Assembly (NCBI RefSeq): GCF_007301515.1
Contig: NZ_CP041666.1
Span: forward strand, 1,860,001 to 1,924,000
Direction: 5' to 3'
Length of the DNA stretch: 64,000 nucleotides
Source of the DNA: Radiobacillus deserti
Lineage (GTDB): Bacteria > Bacillota > Bacilli > Bacillales > Amphibacillaceae
The position numbers and the translations under genes were made by a program. The notes below the pieces were generated by a model, which searched no databases, was not told the origin of the DNA, and worked only from the letters and a program-made list of their open reading frames with translations. Each line of letters opens with the position of its first letter. The first letter of the stretch is position 1. Positions 52,176 to 61,804 of this stretch are shown here, one piece after another.

Positions 52176-53651
52176 TTAAACCTTTTTCGGTTGACGATAG
52201 TTATTGCGTGGATGAACGATACTCGGTCTATCCTTGGACATGGGAACGGAAACACGGATTAAAATTTGAAGCAATGCCTTTCCATTAAAGGGTAGAAATG
52301 GCCATAAATATGGGGTTTTTAATGATTTAATATGCGCTAACAACAAAATATATAGCGTAAAACCAATTGCAAACCCTTTAACGCCAAACATCGCGGTTAT
52401 AATTAGCAATATAACTCGCGACATCTTGTTGGCTACACTTAACTCATAACTTGGTGTTGCAAATGTCCCAATTGCACTTATCGCTACGTATAAGATAACT
52501 TCGGCAGAAAACAGTCCCACATCAATTGCAATCTGCCCAATTAGTACTGCGGCAATTAACCCCATTGCAGTAGCTAAAGGTGTTGGGGTATGAATAGCAG
52601 CCATTCTCATAAATTCTAATCCAATATCTGCTAGAATGATTTGGACAACAATTGGAATGTTCCCTTGTTCAGTCGGTCCAATGAAGGACAAACCTTTTGG
52701 CAATAAAGAAGGCTCCATTGCCAGTAATAACCAAAACGGAAGTAAGAATACGGAAGCAAATATGCCAGCAAATCGTATCCAACGAATAAAGGTACCTACT
52801 CCTGGAGATTGTCGATATTCCTCTGCATGTTGGACATGGTGAAAATACGTGGTAGGTGTAATGATTAAGCTCGGTGACGTATCGACCATGATAAGTACGT
52901 GTCCCTCTAATAAATGATTGGCAGCAACATCTGGTCGTTCCGTGTATCGTACAAGCGGAAATGGATTAAAGCCTTGGTTTACAAGAAATTCTTCTATCGT
53001 CTTGTCTGCCATCGTTAATCCATCTATCTCAATCTGTTTCATTTCATTCTTAATCAACTTTATTAACCCTTGGTCGGCAACATCATCCAAATATGCGATA
53101 CAAATATCCGTTTTAGACCTTTCACCTACTTTAATCAATTCATGACGTAGTCGTTCGTCCCTTACTCTCCGTCTTGTTAAGGCCGTATTCTCTATGATAT
53201 TCTCTGTATAACCGTCTCTGGAACCTCTAATTACCTTTTCTGTATCAGGTTCTTCAGGAGTTCGACCAGGGTAACTTCGAACGTCGATAATATAGCCAAA
53301 CTCTTCTCCATCTATAAGAATCACAATTAAACCGGACAACAATTGGTCCACGACTTCATCCATTGTTTCTACTTTCGTTACTTGCTGATGAATTAAACGA
53401 TTCTGAATCAATTCCCCTACCTTGTTCGCGCCTCGATCTGATTCATTAATCTCCAAGATTTTTTTCATTAATTGCACTATAATCGGTGTTTCACATAAAC
53501 CCGTTACATAATATAAATTAATATGTTTTTTAAGAAGCGTAAAATCGCGAACTCCTAGGTCAAATGAAGTTCCCAACCCAACACGGTTTTCCATAAATGT
53601 TTTATTATTTTTTATTTTTGCCGATATTGCGGTTTTCGTATCTGAATTCAT
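52176..53651 (-). CDS. spoVAF: Stage V sporulation protein AF
   Basis: 491-residue GerA-type membrane protein of the inner spore membrane, linked to dipicolinate release and germination. N-terminal soluble domain (about 1-290) with GEFGYIIDVRSYPGR and the QGFNPFPLVRYTERPDV region; C-terminal membrane part (about 290-465) with four or five helices. The ATG overlaps the spoVAEa stop by four bases. Last gene of the operon here. Confidence 0.93.
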   Translation of the reverse strand: MNSDTKTAISAKIKNNKTFMENRVGLGTSFDLGVRDFTLLKKHINLYYVTGLCETPIIVQLMKKILEINESDRGANKVGELIQNRLIHQQVTKVETMDEVVDQLLSGLIVILIDGEEFGYIIDVRSYPGRTPEEPDTEKVIRGSRDGYTENIIENTALTRRRVRDERLRHELIKVGERSKTDICIAYLDDVADQGLIKLIKNEMKQIEIDGLTMADKTIEEFLVNQGFNPFPLVRYTERPDVAANHLLEGHVLIMVDTSPSLIITPTTYFHHVQHAEEYRQSPGVGTFIRWIRFAGIFASVFLLPFWLLLAMEPSLLPKGLSFIGPTEQGNIPIVVQIILADIGLEFMRMAAIHTPTPLATAMGLIAAVLIGQIAIDVGLFSAEVILYVAISAIGTFATPSYELSVANKMSRVILLIITAMFGVKGFAIGFTLYILLLAHIKSLKTPYLWPFLPFNGKALLQILIRVSVPMSKDRPSIVHPRNNYRQPKKV

Positions 53652-54214
53652 TTCTTTCCTCCCCTTTCTAGGATCATCTCAATTGCTTGTCTTGTAATCG
53701 GAGATCCATTTTCTACGGCATCTCTACCATACATTTTCCCAATATCCCCAATTGCAACGACAATAGGAAGGTTCAATTGATCTAACGCATACACAGTGTC
53801 TCCATTCACTCGCCCAACATCTGCGACTGGTATTCCTTCTTTATCTACCCCATTTGCTGTAAGATTTCCTTCGTTATCAATCGCAAAGGTAAATCTTGTC
53901 CATTCTAAATTTTTCGTGTGTGAGGCGACGGCGATTGCACCGATAATGTCAATATCAGGGTCCTTATCCAAATCAATTAAGATATGTTCTCCGGCACCAA
54001 CCCCATGCCACCCTGCATCGTCTACTAAGACAAATACCGGCTCAGATGGTGCAGATTTTACTGCTTTGATTACCTCTTGAGAGCTTGCTTTTGTTGGGTT
54101 ATCTGATAAATGAGACAGACAAGTCCCACCGAACTTAGGGGCCAAGTAATCCAATGTTTTTCTTGCATATTCATCCCCATCTGTTATGACGATTACTTGC
54201 TTCCTGTTGCTCAT
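53648..54214 (-). CDS. spoVAEA: Stage V sporulation protein AE, soluble type (SpoVAEa)
   Basis: 188-residue soluble protein: MSNRKQVIVITDGDEYARKT N-terminus and the TKNLEWTRFTFAIDNEG and DVGRVNGDTVYALD segments are typical. It is associated with SpoVAF and has an undefined role in the spore. ATG at 54214 after AGAAAGGATCGG; a longer upstream frame overlaps spoVAB and has no family match. It starts only 26 bp after spoVAB, where spoVAC, spoVAD and spoVAEb normally lie. Confidence 0.92.
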   Translation of the reverse strand: MSNRKQVIVITDGDEYARKTLDYLAPKFGGTCLSHLSDNPTKASSQEVIKAVKSAPSEPVFVLVDDAGWHGVGAGEHILIDLDKDPDIDIIGAIAVASHTKNLEWTRFTFAIDNEGNLTANGVDKEGIPVADVGRVNGDTVYALDQLNLPIVVAIGDIGKMYGRDAVENGSPITRQAIEMILERGGKK

Positions 54215-54240
54215 ATAACCGATCCTTTCTATATATGGGA

Positions 54241-54663
54241 TTAATATTTCACAAATAGTACCCATTGAAAAATAGATCCGAAAATTTTCCCAAACACTAT
54301 GGCCATTAAAAACCATAAAATATGTATTTCCATCCCGATTCTTTTAGCTAAAAGTGGAAAAACATTTAATACCTCCGTTAAAGCAGCGGCAAGCATTCCT
54401 ATAAAAATGCCGTGCAAGGAGCCCCATATCACAATAACTGGCTTTGATGCTTGGAAATGGATGTCCGTAAACGCTAAATAAACGCCAAATAGCGCTCCAA
54501 AAATAACACTCAGTTCGATTATTTTCATATAGTTGTGTGTTTTACTCAATTGCACTAACCGAGGGATAATCCCTAAAACAGTTAAAAATCCAACAAAGCC
54601 TGTACCAACAATTAGACCAGATGCAAAACCGATAAGAATTTCAGCGGCGACGAGAAGTAGCAT
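54241..54663 (-). CDS. spoVAB: Stage V sporulation protein AB
   Basis: 140-residue membrane protein with four to five helices. Conserved IGFASGLIVGTGFVGFLTVL near the start and MLAAALTEVLNVFPLLAKRI near residue 88. Starts 23 bp inside the end of spoVAA. Belongs to the spoVA channel and dipicolinate uptake set, expressed in the forespore under sigma-G in B. subtilis. Confidence 0.93.
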   Translation of the reverse strand: MLLLVAAEILIGFASGLIVGTGFVGFLTVLGIIPRLVQLSKTHNYMKIIELSVIFGALFGVYLAFTDIHFQASKPVIVIWGSLHGIFIGMLAAALTEVLNVFPLLAKRIGMEIHILWFLMAIVFGKIFGSIFQWVLFVKY

Positions 54664-55264
54664 CTTTTGTATTTATCTCATTCTCATAGTGACTAACATA
54701 CTGGTCTAAATCTTGTTGGTATTTAAACATTTCGACTTCTAGTGGACTTGGCTCTTCATTAAACCGCTTCTTAAACAAGTGATTAAAAAACAAAATCATG
54801 CCTACCCCAAGTCCGATTGAATATGGAATTTGAAGCCATAAGGGATGATGTACCTCTTTCCCTGTCAACAAAAAATGGAGCTTCTGTTGAACCTCCTGCA
54901 TACTTACATCATAATGAAAATTCATAATCGCCATCGCTGAGCCAACAAATAGTAATAGCCAAATGAGAGAAACTAACACGATGGATGGAGCCTTTGTTCG
55001 TTTTTTTAAGTATAAAATCGTTTGGGAAGGTCCAATTAATTGGAGATCCTGCTCTGGATACCGCTGATTTAACTTCTCTATAATCGAGAATCCATCCAGT
55101 ACTTTTACAGGATCTTGCTTATGAATCGTAACGTCCAAAAATGTATTTTCAACTCTTCTTTTAAGGTTTGAACTTGCTGATATGAAAGCAATATCTTTCA
55201 TTTGTAACTGTTTATTAGGGGTAACTTCTAGCTTCTTTTTCATTCTGATATAGACAATGTCCAA
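54641..55264 (-). CDS. spoVAA: Stage V sporulation protein AA
   Basis: 207 residues. A soluble N-terminal domain (about 1-88, MDIVYIRMKKKLEVTPNKQ..) precedes two membrane helices (about 92-112 and 146-165) and a charged C-terminal tail. Length and topology match SpoVAA of B. subtilis. It heads the spoVA operon. The ATG follows AAAGGAGGGGACT. Confidence 0.92.
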   Translation of the reverse strand: MDIVYIRMKKKLEVTPNKQLQMKDIAFISASSNLKRRVENTFLDVTIHKQDPVKVLDGFSIIEKLNQRYPEQDLQLIGPSQTILYLKKRTKAPSIVLVSLIWLLLFVGSAMAIMNFHYDVSMQEVQQKLHFLLTGKEVHHPLWLQIPYSIGLGVGMILFFNHLFKKRFNEEPSPLEVEMFKYQQDLDQYVSHYENEINTKDATSRRR

Positions 55265-55373
55265 AAAAGTCCCCTCCTTTATTTAGTTCTAGTATGGATG
55301 ATAGAAGCTAAAATCATGCACTTTCCATGAAGATTCTCTACTCCTCACCGTCCATATCAGTTATCTTTCCAAC

Positions 55374-55409
55374 AAAAAAACTACCCGTTGCAATTCGCAA
55401 CAGGTAGTT
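55374..55409 (-). terminator. Terminator of the spoIIA operon
   Basis: AACTACC and GTTGC (55379-55391) pair with GCAAC and GGTAGTT (55397-55409) with one mismatch, followed by seven T residues on the minus strand, 5 bp after the sigF stop. Confidence 0.85.
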
Positions 55410-55413
55410 CGTT

Positions 55414-56169
55414 TTACATGCCTATTTGCTCTTTAATATACTCTAGAATTCTCTTTTCAAGCCTAGAGACTTGCACTTGAGATATTCCTAAACGTTCCGC
55501 AACTTCGGATTGCGTTTTATCCTTATAATACCGAAGATATACGATAAGTCGTTCCCGTTCTTCTAAATTACGTATTGCTTCTTGTAAAGCGATTTTATCA
55601 AACCATTTTGTGTCTTGATCAGCGATTTGATCAAGCAGGGTAATGGGATCCCCGTCATTCTCGTAAACTGTTTCATGTATAGAGTGAGGAAGCTTAGCTG
55701 CCTCTTGGGCATGTACCACATCCTCTGGAGACAACTCCAATTCGATAGCCAGTTCATTAATTGTAGGAGATCTACCAAACTTTTTCGTTAGCTCATCCTT
55801 CTTCTTTCGAATCTTATTCCCTGTTTCTTTTAAGGACCTACTAACTTTCACACTTCCGTCATCCCGAATAAATCGTTGAATTTCACCGATTATCATTGGA
55901 ACCGCATAGGTTGAAAACCTTACATCATAAGAAAGGTCAAACTTATCAATGGATTTTAAGAGACCAATACAACCAATCTGGAATAAATCGTCGGGATCAT
56001 ACCCTCTATTAATAAACCGTTGAACCACAGACCAAACAAGCCTGACATTTCGTTCTACTAAAAGGTCACGTGCAACCTGATCCCCTTGTTGACTGTCATA
56101 AATATATTTCTTCACTTGTTCATCTGTCAGCTGTTCCTCTTTTTTGGAATTTTTAAGGTTTATTTCCAT
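55414..56169 (-). CDS. sigF: RNA polymerase sigma-F factor
   Basis: First forespore-specific sigma factor. 251 residues. Region 2 (about 40-110) includes QRFINRGYDPDDLFQIGCIG and RFSTYAVPMIIGEIQRFIRDDG; region 4 (about 195-248) includes QSEVAERLGISQVQVSRLEK. Start at the ATG at 56169, with AGGGG six bases upstream; an ATG two codons earlier directly abuts that site. It follows spoIIAB by 9 bp. Held inactive by SpoIIAB until SpoIIAA is dephosphorylated. Confidence 0.95.
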   Translation of the reverse strand: MEINLKNSKKEEQLTDEQVKKYIYDSQQGDQVARDLLVERNVRLVWSVVQRFINRGYDPDDLFQIGCIGLLKSIDKFDLSYDVRFSTYAVPMIIGEIQRFIRDDGSVKVSRSLKETGNKIRKKKDELTKKFGRSPTINELAIELELSPEDVVHAQEAAKLPHSIHETVYENDGDPITLLDQIADQDTKWFDKIALQEAIRNLEERERLIVYLRYYKDKTQSEVAERLGISQVQVSRLEKRILEYIKEQIGM

Positions 56170-56178
56170 AGACATCCC

Positions 56179-56619
56179 CTAATTGCATACGGTTTTACTT
56201 TTCTTTAGTTGTTTAATCAGCTTGACAGTTGTCCCTTGTCCAGGAAATGAGATGACCTCCAACTTATCCATAAAGTTTTCCATGATTGTAAAGCCCATTC
56301 CGGAACGCTCTAGTTCCGGCTTTGATGTATATAGTGGCTGTATCGCTTCTTCTACATCCAGTATTCCAATCCCATCATCTTGAATAAGAAGTTCTACCAC
56401 ATCATCTTGAAGCGTACACTTAATTTGAATCATCTTATCTGTATCGTTATTGTAGCCATGAATAATGGAGTTGGTGACAGCCTCAGATACAACCGTCTTG
56501 ATTTCAGTTAGTTCATCAACAGTAGGATCTAACTGTGCAACAAATGCTGCAACTGTAACTCTTGCGAATGCTTCATTCGAGCTTAAACTACTAAATTCTA
56601 AGTGCATTGTGTTTTTCAT
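56179..56619 (-). CDS. spoIIAB: Anti-sigma-F factor SpoIIAB
   Basis: Serine kinase and anti-sigma factor of the GHKL fold; binds sigma-F or phosphorylates SpoIIAA. 146 residues. ATP-binding boxes are the VSEAVTNSIIHGY segment near residue 45, DDGIGI near 78, and SGMGFTIME near 105. Its ATG overlaps the spoIIAA stop by 4 bp. Part of spoIIAA-spoIIAB-sigF. Confidence 0.96.
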   Translation of the reverse strand: MKNTMHLEFSSLSSNEAFARVTVAAFVAQLDPTVDELTEIKTVVSEAVTNSIIHGYNNDTDKMIQIKCTLQDDVVELLIQDDGIGILDVEEAIQPLYTSKPELERSGMGFTIMENFMDKLEVISFPGQGTTVKLIKQLKKSKTVCN

Positions 56620-56969
56620 GAAGCCACCCCCAAGCTTAACAAAGCAAATTCTTCTGTTTCTTCTAGTCGAATAATCTTAAATAGACCGGACATATCAAAT
56701 AGTCTTTTAACCACTGGTGAAATGGCACAAACAACCATTTCACCACCAGCTTGCGTGACTTCCTTATATCTGCCTAAGATTACTCCAAGCCCGGAGCTAT
56801 CCATAAAGTCAAGATCTCCAAGATTTAACACGACATGTTCCGTGTTGGATTCACGAATAGCCATCTGCCATTCTGCTTTTAAATTTTCAGCTGCATGGTG
56901 ATCTAACTCACCGGTTAGTCTTACCAGTAATACGTTTTCCTTCTTTGTAAATTTCACAGAAAGACTCAC
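56616..56969 (-). CDS. spoIIAA: Anti-anti-sigma factor SpoIIAA
   Basis: STAS-domain protein that, when unphosphorylated, frees sigma-F from SpoIIAB. 117 residues, equal to B. subtilis. The phosphorylated Ser lies in MDSSGLGVILGRYK near residue 58. Start is GTG at 56969, eight bases after AAGGAGG; an upstream ATG would add 16 residues. Upstream lies a weak sigma-H-like candidate (AGGATTT plus a poor -10) that I do not list separately. Confidence 0.96.
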   Translation of the reverse strand: MSLSVKFTKKENVLLVRLTGELDHHAAENLKAEWQMAIRESNTEHVVLNLGDLDFMDSSGLGVILGRYKEVTQAGGEMVVCAISPVVKRLFDMSGLFKIIRLEETEEFALLSLGVAS

Positions 56970-57068
56970 TACTGATTCCTCCTTCTTGTTCCTGTAGTGA
57001 ATCCTTTCTTCTTTCATCTAGCAAAATCCTGCCCTCCGACAAAAGAAGTGGAAAATCGAAAAAAGTTC

Positions 57069-58253
57069 CTAGGATGGTTCGACTTTCAACATATTATCCA
57101 TAGATTTTTTAAATAGCTTCCAAAATCCAGCATTCTCTACATCCTCTTCGACAACAATCGGTGTTTCAGAAAGTAACTTATTGTCTTTTAGTACTTCTAA
57201 TGTTCCAACTTTGTCTCCCTTTTTTAAAGGTAAATCTAACTCAGAATCTAACTTTACTTTCGTTTCAATGTCCTCTAACTTTTCTCCTTTTTTGTGAACG
57301 ACAGAAATTGATTCATCCGTTACAACTCTCACTTTATCTTTTGCTGCTTTTATTAATTCTAGGTTTGTGACTGGTTGATTACTATTAAATAGCTTTTTCG
57401 TTGCGAATTGGCTAAATGCATAATCTAACATGGAGGTCACATCACTGTTTCTTTTTTTCGTTGTATCTGCTCCCATCGCAACAGCAATGACACGCATATT
57501 ATTTTTTTTCGCTGTCGCTGTTAAACAATATTTAGCTTCTGATGTATAACCAGTTTTTAGTCCGTCTACCCCATCGTAGAATTTGACCAATTTATTCGTA
57601 TTTACAAGCCAAAACTCATCTTCTGTACCTTCTCTTAAATAGCCATCATACATGCTCGTATATTTCGTAATGTTTTCATATTTCAACAATGCCTTTGCCA
57701 TTACTGACATATCATAAGCTGTGCTGTAATGATCTTTTGCTGGTAAACCAGTTGGATTCTCAAAGTGTGTATTCTCTAAGCCAAGCTCTTTTACTTTATC
57801 GTTCATCATCTTTACAAATGTCTTTTCACTTCCAGCAATATGCTCTGCTAATGCCACACTGGCATCATTTCCTGATGCAACAGCTACCCCTTTTAACAAA
57901 TCTTCTACGGACATTTCTTCGCCTTGCTCTAAGAAAATTTGGGAACCTCCCATTGAGGCAGCATGCTCACTGACACGTACAGTGTCGTCCAGTTTAATTT
58001 GCCCTTCTTCGAGTGCTTCCATAATTAACAATAGGGTCATGATTTTCGTCATACTGGCAGGGGGAAGTACCTTGTGTGAGTTTTTTTCATAAAGAATCTT
58101 ACCCGTATCTCGTTCTATTAAAATAGCTGATTTGGAACTTTCTGCTAGGTTTAAATCGTCTTTCTCTTTCGCTTTTTCTTCAGCTTGAATCGGTTGCGCT
58201 ACTGTCGTGCCAATTAATATAACAATCAAGCATCTTAGAATGAATTTCTTCAT
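57069..58253 (-). CDS. dacF: D-alanyl-D-alanine carboxypeptidase DacF
   Basis: Forespore penicillin-binding protein that trims cortex or germ-cell-wall cross-links. 394 residues: signal peptide about 1-24, S11 motifs SMTKIMTL (Ser near residue 67), SGN near 117 and KTGYT near 217, and C-terminal PBP5-type domain to about 360 followed by an amphipathic tail. ATG at 58253 after GGAGGTATAGTC. Second S11 enzyme in this window beside dacB. Upstream of the spoIIA operon as in B. subtilis. Confidence 0.94.
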   Translation of the reverse strand: MKKFILRCLIVILIGTTVAQPIQAEEKAKEKDDLNLAESSKSAILIERDTGKILYEKNSHKVLPPASMTKIMTLLLIMEALEEGQIKLDDTVRVSEHAASMGGSQIFLEQGEEMSVEDLLKGVAVASGNDASVALAEHIAGSEKTFVKMMNDKVKELGLENTHFENPTGLPAKDHYSTAYDMSVMAKALLKYENITKYTSMYDGYLREGTEDEFWLVNTNKLVKFYDGVDGLKTGYTSEAKYCLTATAKKNNMRVIAVAMGADTTKKRNSDVTSMLDYAFSQFATKKLFNSNQPVTNLELIKAAKDKVRVVTDESISVVHKKGEKLEDIETKVKLDSELDLPLKKGDKVGTLEVLKDNKLLSETPIVVEEDVENAGFWKLFKKSMDNMLKVEPS

Positions 58254-58313
58254 GACTATACCTCCATAATCGTAGTATTCATATTTTTTCCATGATGATG
58301 GAGTTTTATAACA

Positions 58314-58344
58314 AAAAAATGACTTGATTTATCATCAAGTCATT
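58314..58344 (-). terminator. Terminator after pdp
   Basis: AATGACTTGAT (58318-58328) pairs with ATCAAGTCATT (58334-58344) followed by a T run on the minus strand, 8 bp after the pdp stop. Confidence 0.88.
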
Positions 58345-58352
58345 AAATCGTA

Positions 58353-59654
58353 TTAACGTATTACTTTATATATTAAAGGGTTAGTAGTTGGTTGTGTCTT
58401 CCCAATCTCGAAAGCTTCTTGTACCTTTTGTATGGAATCAGTAGGATGCTCATCGTCGCTATGGAGAATGGCAATAGCTTCTCCAGGTCCCACTTTATCC
58501 CCTATTTTCTTTTTCAACGTAATTCCCACACCATGTTGAATGACATCTTCTTTTGTTGCTCTCCCCGCGCCTAAATACATGGCAGCAATTCCAATCGATT
58601 CGGCATCAATAGCTGTCACAAATCCATCTCTAGTAGCCATGACTTCTACGTGATAAGCGGACGTCGGTAAGGTTTCTGGATGATCAATTTGTTGAACATC
58701 TCCACCTTGAGCTTGAATAAAGGAGCGAAATGCTTGAAATGCTTTACCATTGTGAAGGTTCTTCTCTAACTCTTGGTAGGCGGTTTCATAGTCATTAAAC
58801 ACTTCTGCAAGAACGGTCATATGAGCAGCCAATTCCAAACCTAGTTGTTTTAAATCTGGAATATCTTTTCCTTGCAGTACCTCCATTGCTTCTCGCACTT
58901 CATTGGCATTTCCAATTTCATACCCTAATGGCTGATTCATATCACTAATAACCGCAACAGTATTTCGTCCAAGGTTGTTTCCGATTTTCACCATTTCCTC
59001 AGCCAAGGCTTGTGAATCTTCTAATGTTTTCATAAACGCACCTGTGCCCGTTTTGACGTCAAGTACAATACTGTCAGCACCAGATGCCAGCTTTTTACTC
59101 ATGATGGAACCTGCGATTAAAGGAATCGAGTCCACGGTTGCGGTTACATCTCGTAATGCGTAGAGTTTTTTATCGGCAGGTGCAAGATTTCCTGTTTGTC
59201 CCGCCACAGCTAACTTAAACTGATTCACATTGGAGATAAATTGTTCTTTCGTCATTTCCACATCAAAGCCGGAAATAGATTCAAGCTTATCAATCGTGCC
59301 ACCAGTATGGCCTAATCCTCTTCCAGACATTTTGGCAACAGGAACACCAACAGAAGCAACTAAAGGTCCAGTAATGAAGGTTATTTTATCCCCCACTCCA
59401 CCTGTAGAGTGTTTATCCACCTTATGCCCATTAATTGCTGATAAGTCAATGGTTTCTCCTGAATCAACCATCGCTTGTGTCAACGTAGCCGTTTCTCTTT
59501 CGTCCATTCCTTGAAAATAAATTGCCATCAAGAGAGAAGAGACTTGGTAATCTGGAATATTTCCGTCTGTATAGCCTCGAACAAAATACTTAATTTCTTC
59601 GTCCGATAAAGAATTTCCATTTCTTTTGTTTTGTATAATGTCAACCATTCTCAT
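58353..59654 (-). CDS. pdp: Pyrimidine-nucleoside phosphorylase
   Basis: Phosphorolysis of uridine and thymidine in salvage. 433 residues, the family length. Helical domain at 1-70, phosphate site KHSTGGVGDKIT near residue 80, conserved MSGRGLGHTGGTIDKLE near 110, and C-terminal beta domain. Start at ATG 59654 after AGGTGATTTCA. It is downstream of punA and deoB, a deoxyribose and nucleoside salvage cluster. Confidence 0.95.
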   Translation of the reverse strand: MRMVDIIQNKRNGNSLSDEEIKYFVRGYTDGNIPDYQVSSLLMAIYFQGMDERETATLTQAMVDSGETIDLSAINGHKVDKHSTGGVGDKITFITGPLVASVGVPVAKMSGRGLGHTGGTIDKLESISGFDVEMTKEQFISNVNQFKLAVAGQTGNLAPADKKLYALRDVTATVDSIPLIAGSIMSKKLASGADSIVLDVKTGTGAFMKTLEDSQALAEEMVKIGNNLGRNTVAVISDMNQPLGYEIGNANEVREAMEVLQGKDIPDLKQLGLELAAHMTVLAEVFNDYETAYQELEKNLHNGKAFQAFRSFIQAQGGDVQQIDHPETLPTSAYHVEVMATRDGFVTAIDAESIGIAAMYLGAGRATKEDVIQHGVGITLKKKIGDKVGPGEAIAILHSDDEHPTDSIQKVQEAFEIGKTQPTTNPLIYKVIR

Positions 59655-59679
59655 TGAAATCACCTATATTCATTAAAAT

Positions 59680-60501
59680 TCATTTCATTGGAAGAGTGCG
59701 AATAATTTCTTTCATAAAACGGAGGAAGTCTTCTTTTACCTTTTCCGTTGTTTCCATTACTTCATGGTGTGTTAATGGTTGGTCAAGAATACCTGCAGCC
59801 ATATTTGAAATACATGAAATACCTAACACTTCAAGTCCTGCATGATTGGCAACGATGACTTCTGGAACTGTGGACATACCTACCGCATCTCCCCCCCACG
59901 TACGAAGCATTTTTACCTCTGATGCAGTCTCATAAGAAGGGCCTGTATTTCCTACATAAACGCCTTTTTGAACGTTTAAGTTTAAGGAATTAGCAACCTT
60001 TTCGGCATGCTGCAGCAGTCGTTTACTATACGCTTCCGACATATCTGGAAATCTCGGTCCAATTTCTTCGTCATTCTTCCCAATCAAAGGATTTGTTCCA
60101 AAATTATTGATGTGATCCTCTCAATCAACATTAAATCACCAGGATTATAGGATTCATTGATTCCACCCGCTGCATTTGTAACAATGATTTGCTCTACTCC
60201 CAGTGCTTTCATCACTCGGATAGGAAACGTTACTTTGACCCATCTCATACCCTTCGTAATAATGGAATCTACCTTGCATTGCGATGACAAATTGACCTTC
60301 TAAACTTCCTAATACTAGTTGTCCTTTATGACCGGAAACGGTAGATACAGGAAAATGCGGGATATCTTGATACGGAATGGCTACAGGATTTTGAATATCT
60401 TCAGCTAAAACGCCCAAACCTGAACCTAGGACCAGACCAATCTTCGGAGCTTGATCGACTTGCTTTAAAATATAATCCTTTGCTTCAACTAAATGAGTCA
60501 T
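59680..60501 (-). pseudogene. punA: Purine-nucleoside phosphorylase with two frameshifts
   Basis: The sequence matches PunA (about 272 codons) in three pieces. Piece 1 (from ATG 60501): MTHLVEAKDYILKQ..GLVLGSGLG.., frame A, ends in a premature stop at 60154 if read on. Piece 2 (to about 60120) VKVTFPIRVMKALGVEQIIVTNAAGG.. is in another frame. Piece 3 (to 59680) NPLIGKNDEEIGPRFPDMSEAYSK.. returns to frame A. Removing one base from the CCC run at 60239-60241 and two bases from CTCT near 60118-60122 restores a complete protein. Either the gene is broken or the assembly has two small errors. Operon with deoB and pdp. Confidence 0.85.
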
Positions 60502-60513
60502 ATTGTTTTCCCC

Positions 60514-61689
60514 CTATTTCAATTCTTTCAAAAAGCTTTTTCCATGTTCTGGTGCTTGTATGTTAAAGTTTTCTGCGACAGTAGCAGCAATATCGGCAAA
60601 GGTTTGACGAATAGGTAGCTCCTTACCGCTTTCAAATGCTTTCGAATAGACAAGCAATGGGACGTATTCTCGTGTATGATCTGTCCCATGATGGACAGGG
60701 TCGTTCCCATGATCTGCAGTGATGATTAACAAATCCTCTTCATTTAAATTTTCAAGCAATTCTGGTAGTTGAGTATCATAGGTTTCCAATGCTTCCCCAT
60801 AGCCCTGAGGATCTCGTCTATGCCCATATTTTGCATCAAAATCTACTAAATTTAAAAAGCTAATCCCTTGAAAATCATCTTTTGTTGTTTGAACGATTTG
60901 TACCATTCCATCATCGTTGTCTTTTGTGCGAATCGATTTTGTTACTCCTTCTCCATCGTATATATCAGAAATTTTCCCGATAGCGATTACATCTAATCCG
61001 GCATCTTTTAGTTCGTTCATTGTTGTACGTCCAAATGGTTTTAAAGCATAGTCGTGGCGGTTTGATGTTCTCTCAAAAGCGCCAGGTTCTCCTACAAATG
61101 GTCTAGCAATAACACGCCCCACCATATATTTTTCATCAAGTGTTAATTCACGGGCAATCTCACAAATTCTATACTGCTCTTCAATCGGAATAATCTCCTC
61201 ATGGGCTGCGATTTGTAAAACAGAATCAGCGGAGGTGTACACGATTAAAGCCCCTGATTCCATATGTTCTTTTCCTAATTCTTTAATAATCTCGGTTCCA
61301 GACGCGGGTTTGTTACCGATAATTTTACGTCCAGTTTTTTCTTCCAACTCTTGGAGAAGCTCATTTGGGAATCCATCTGGGAATGTACGGAATGGTTGTT
61401 CAATGTGTAACCCCATAATCTCCCAATGACCTGTCATCGTATCTTTTCCATTTGAGGCTTCTTGCATTTTGGTATAAAAAGCGGCAGGTTTATCCGCTTT
61501 AGGAACTCCTTTAATTTCTCGGATATTACTAAGCCCAAGCTTTGCCATGTTCGGCATCTTTAAGCCTTGCATATGCTCTGCGATATGTCCAAGTGTATCA
61601 GCTCCTAAATCTCCAAAATCTGCGGCATCCGGAGCCTCTCCGATTCCAACTGAATCCATTACAATAATGAATATTCGTTTAAAAGACAT
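60514..61689 (-). CDS. deoB: Phosphopentomutase
   Basis: Interconverts ribose or deoxyribose 1- and 5-phosphates, joining nucleoside phosphorylase products to central metabolism. 391 residues (drm in B. subtilis). Alkaline-phosphatase fold with metal ligands in MDSVGIGEAPDA near residue 11, the phosphorylated Thr region KDTMTGHWE near 85 and the C-terminal TADHGNDPVHHGTDH near 330. ATG at 61689 after AGGAGGAAATAAAC. Confidence 0.96.
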   Translation of the reverse strand: MSFKRIFIIVMDSVGIGEAPDAADFGDLGADTLGHIAEHMQGLKMPNMAKLGLSNIREIKGVPKADKPAAFYTKMQEASNGKDTMTGHWEIMGLHIEQPFRTFPDGFPNELLQELEEKTGRKIIGNKPASGTEIIKELGKEHMESGALIVYTSADSVLQIAAHEEIIPIEEQYRICEIARELTLDEKYMVGRVIARPFVGEPGAFERTSNRHDYALKPFGRTTMNELKDAGLDVIAIGKISDIYDGEGVTKSIRTKDNDDGMVQIVQTTKDDFQGISFLNLVDFDAKYGHRRDPQGYGEALETYDTQLPELLENLNEEDLLIITADHGNDPVHHGTDHTREYVPLLVYSKAFESGKELPIRQTFADIAATVAENFNIQAPEHGKSFLKELK

Positions 61690-61804
61690 GTTTATTTCCT
61701 CCTATGTATCATTTCTTTATTTACTTTTCCAATCTTTCTCTATAATATCACAAATTTCGTTGTTGTATGATGTCAGACCTCTTTAACTACCATTCACCCT
61801 TCGC

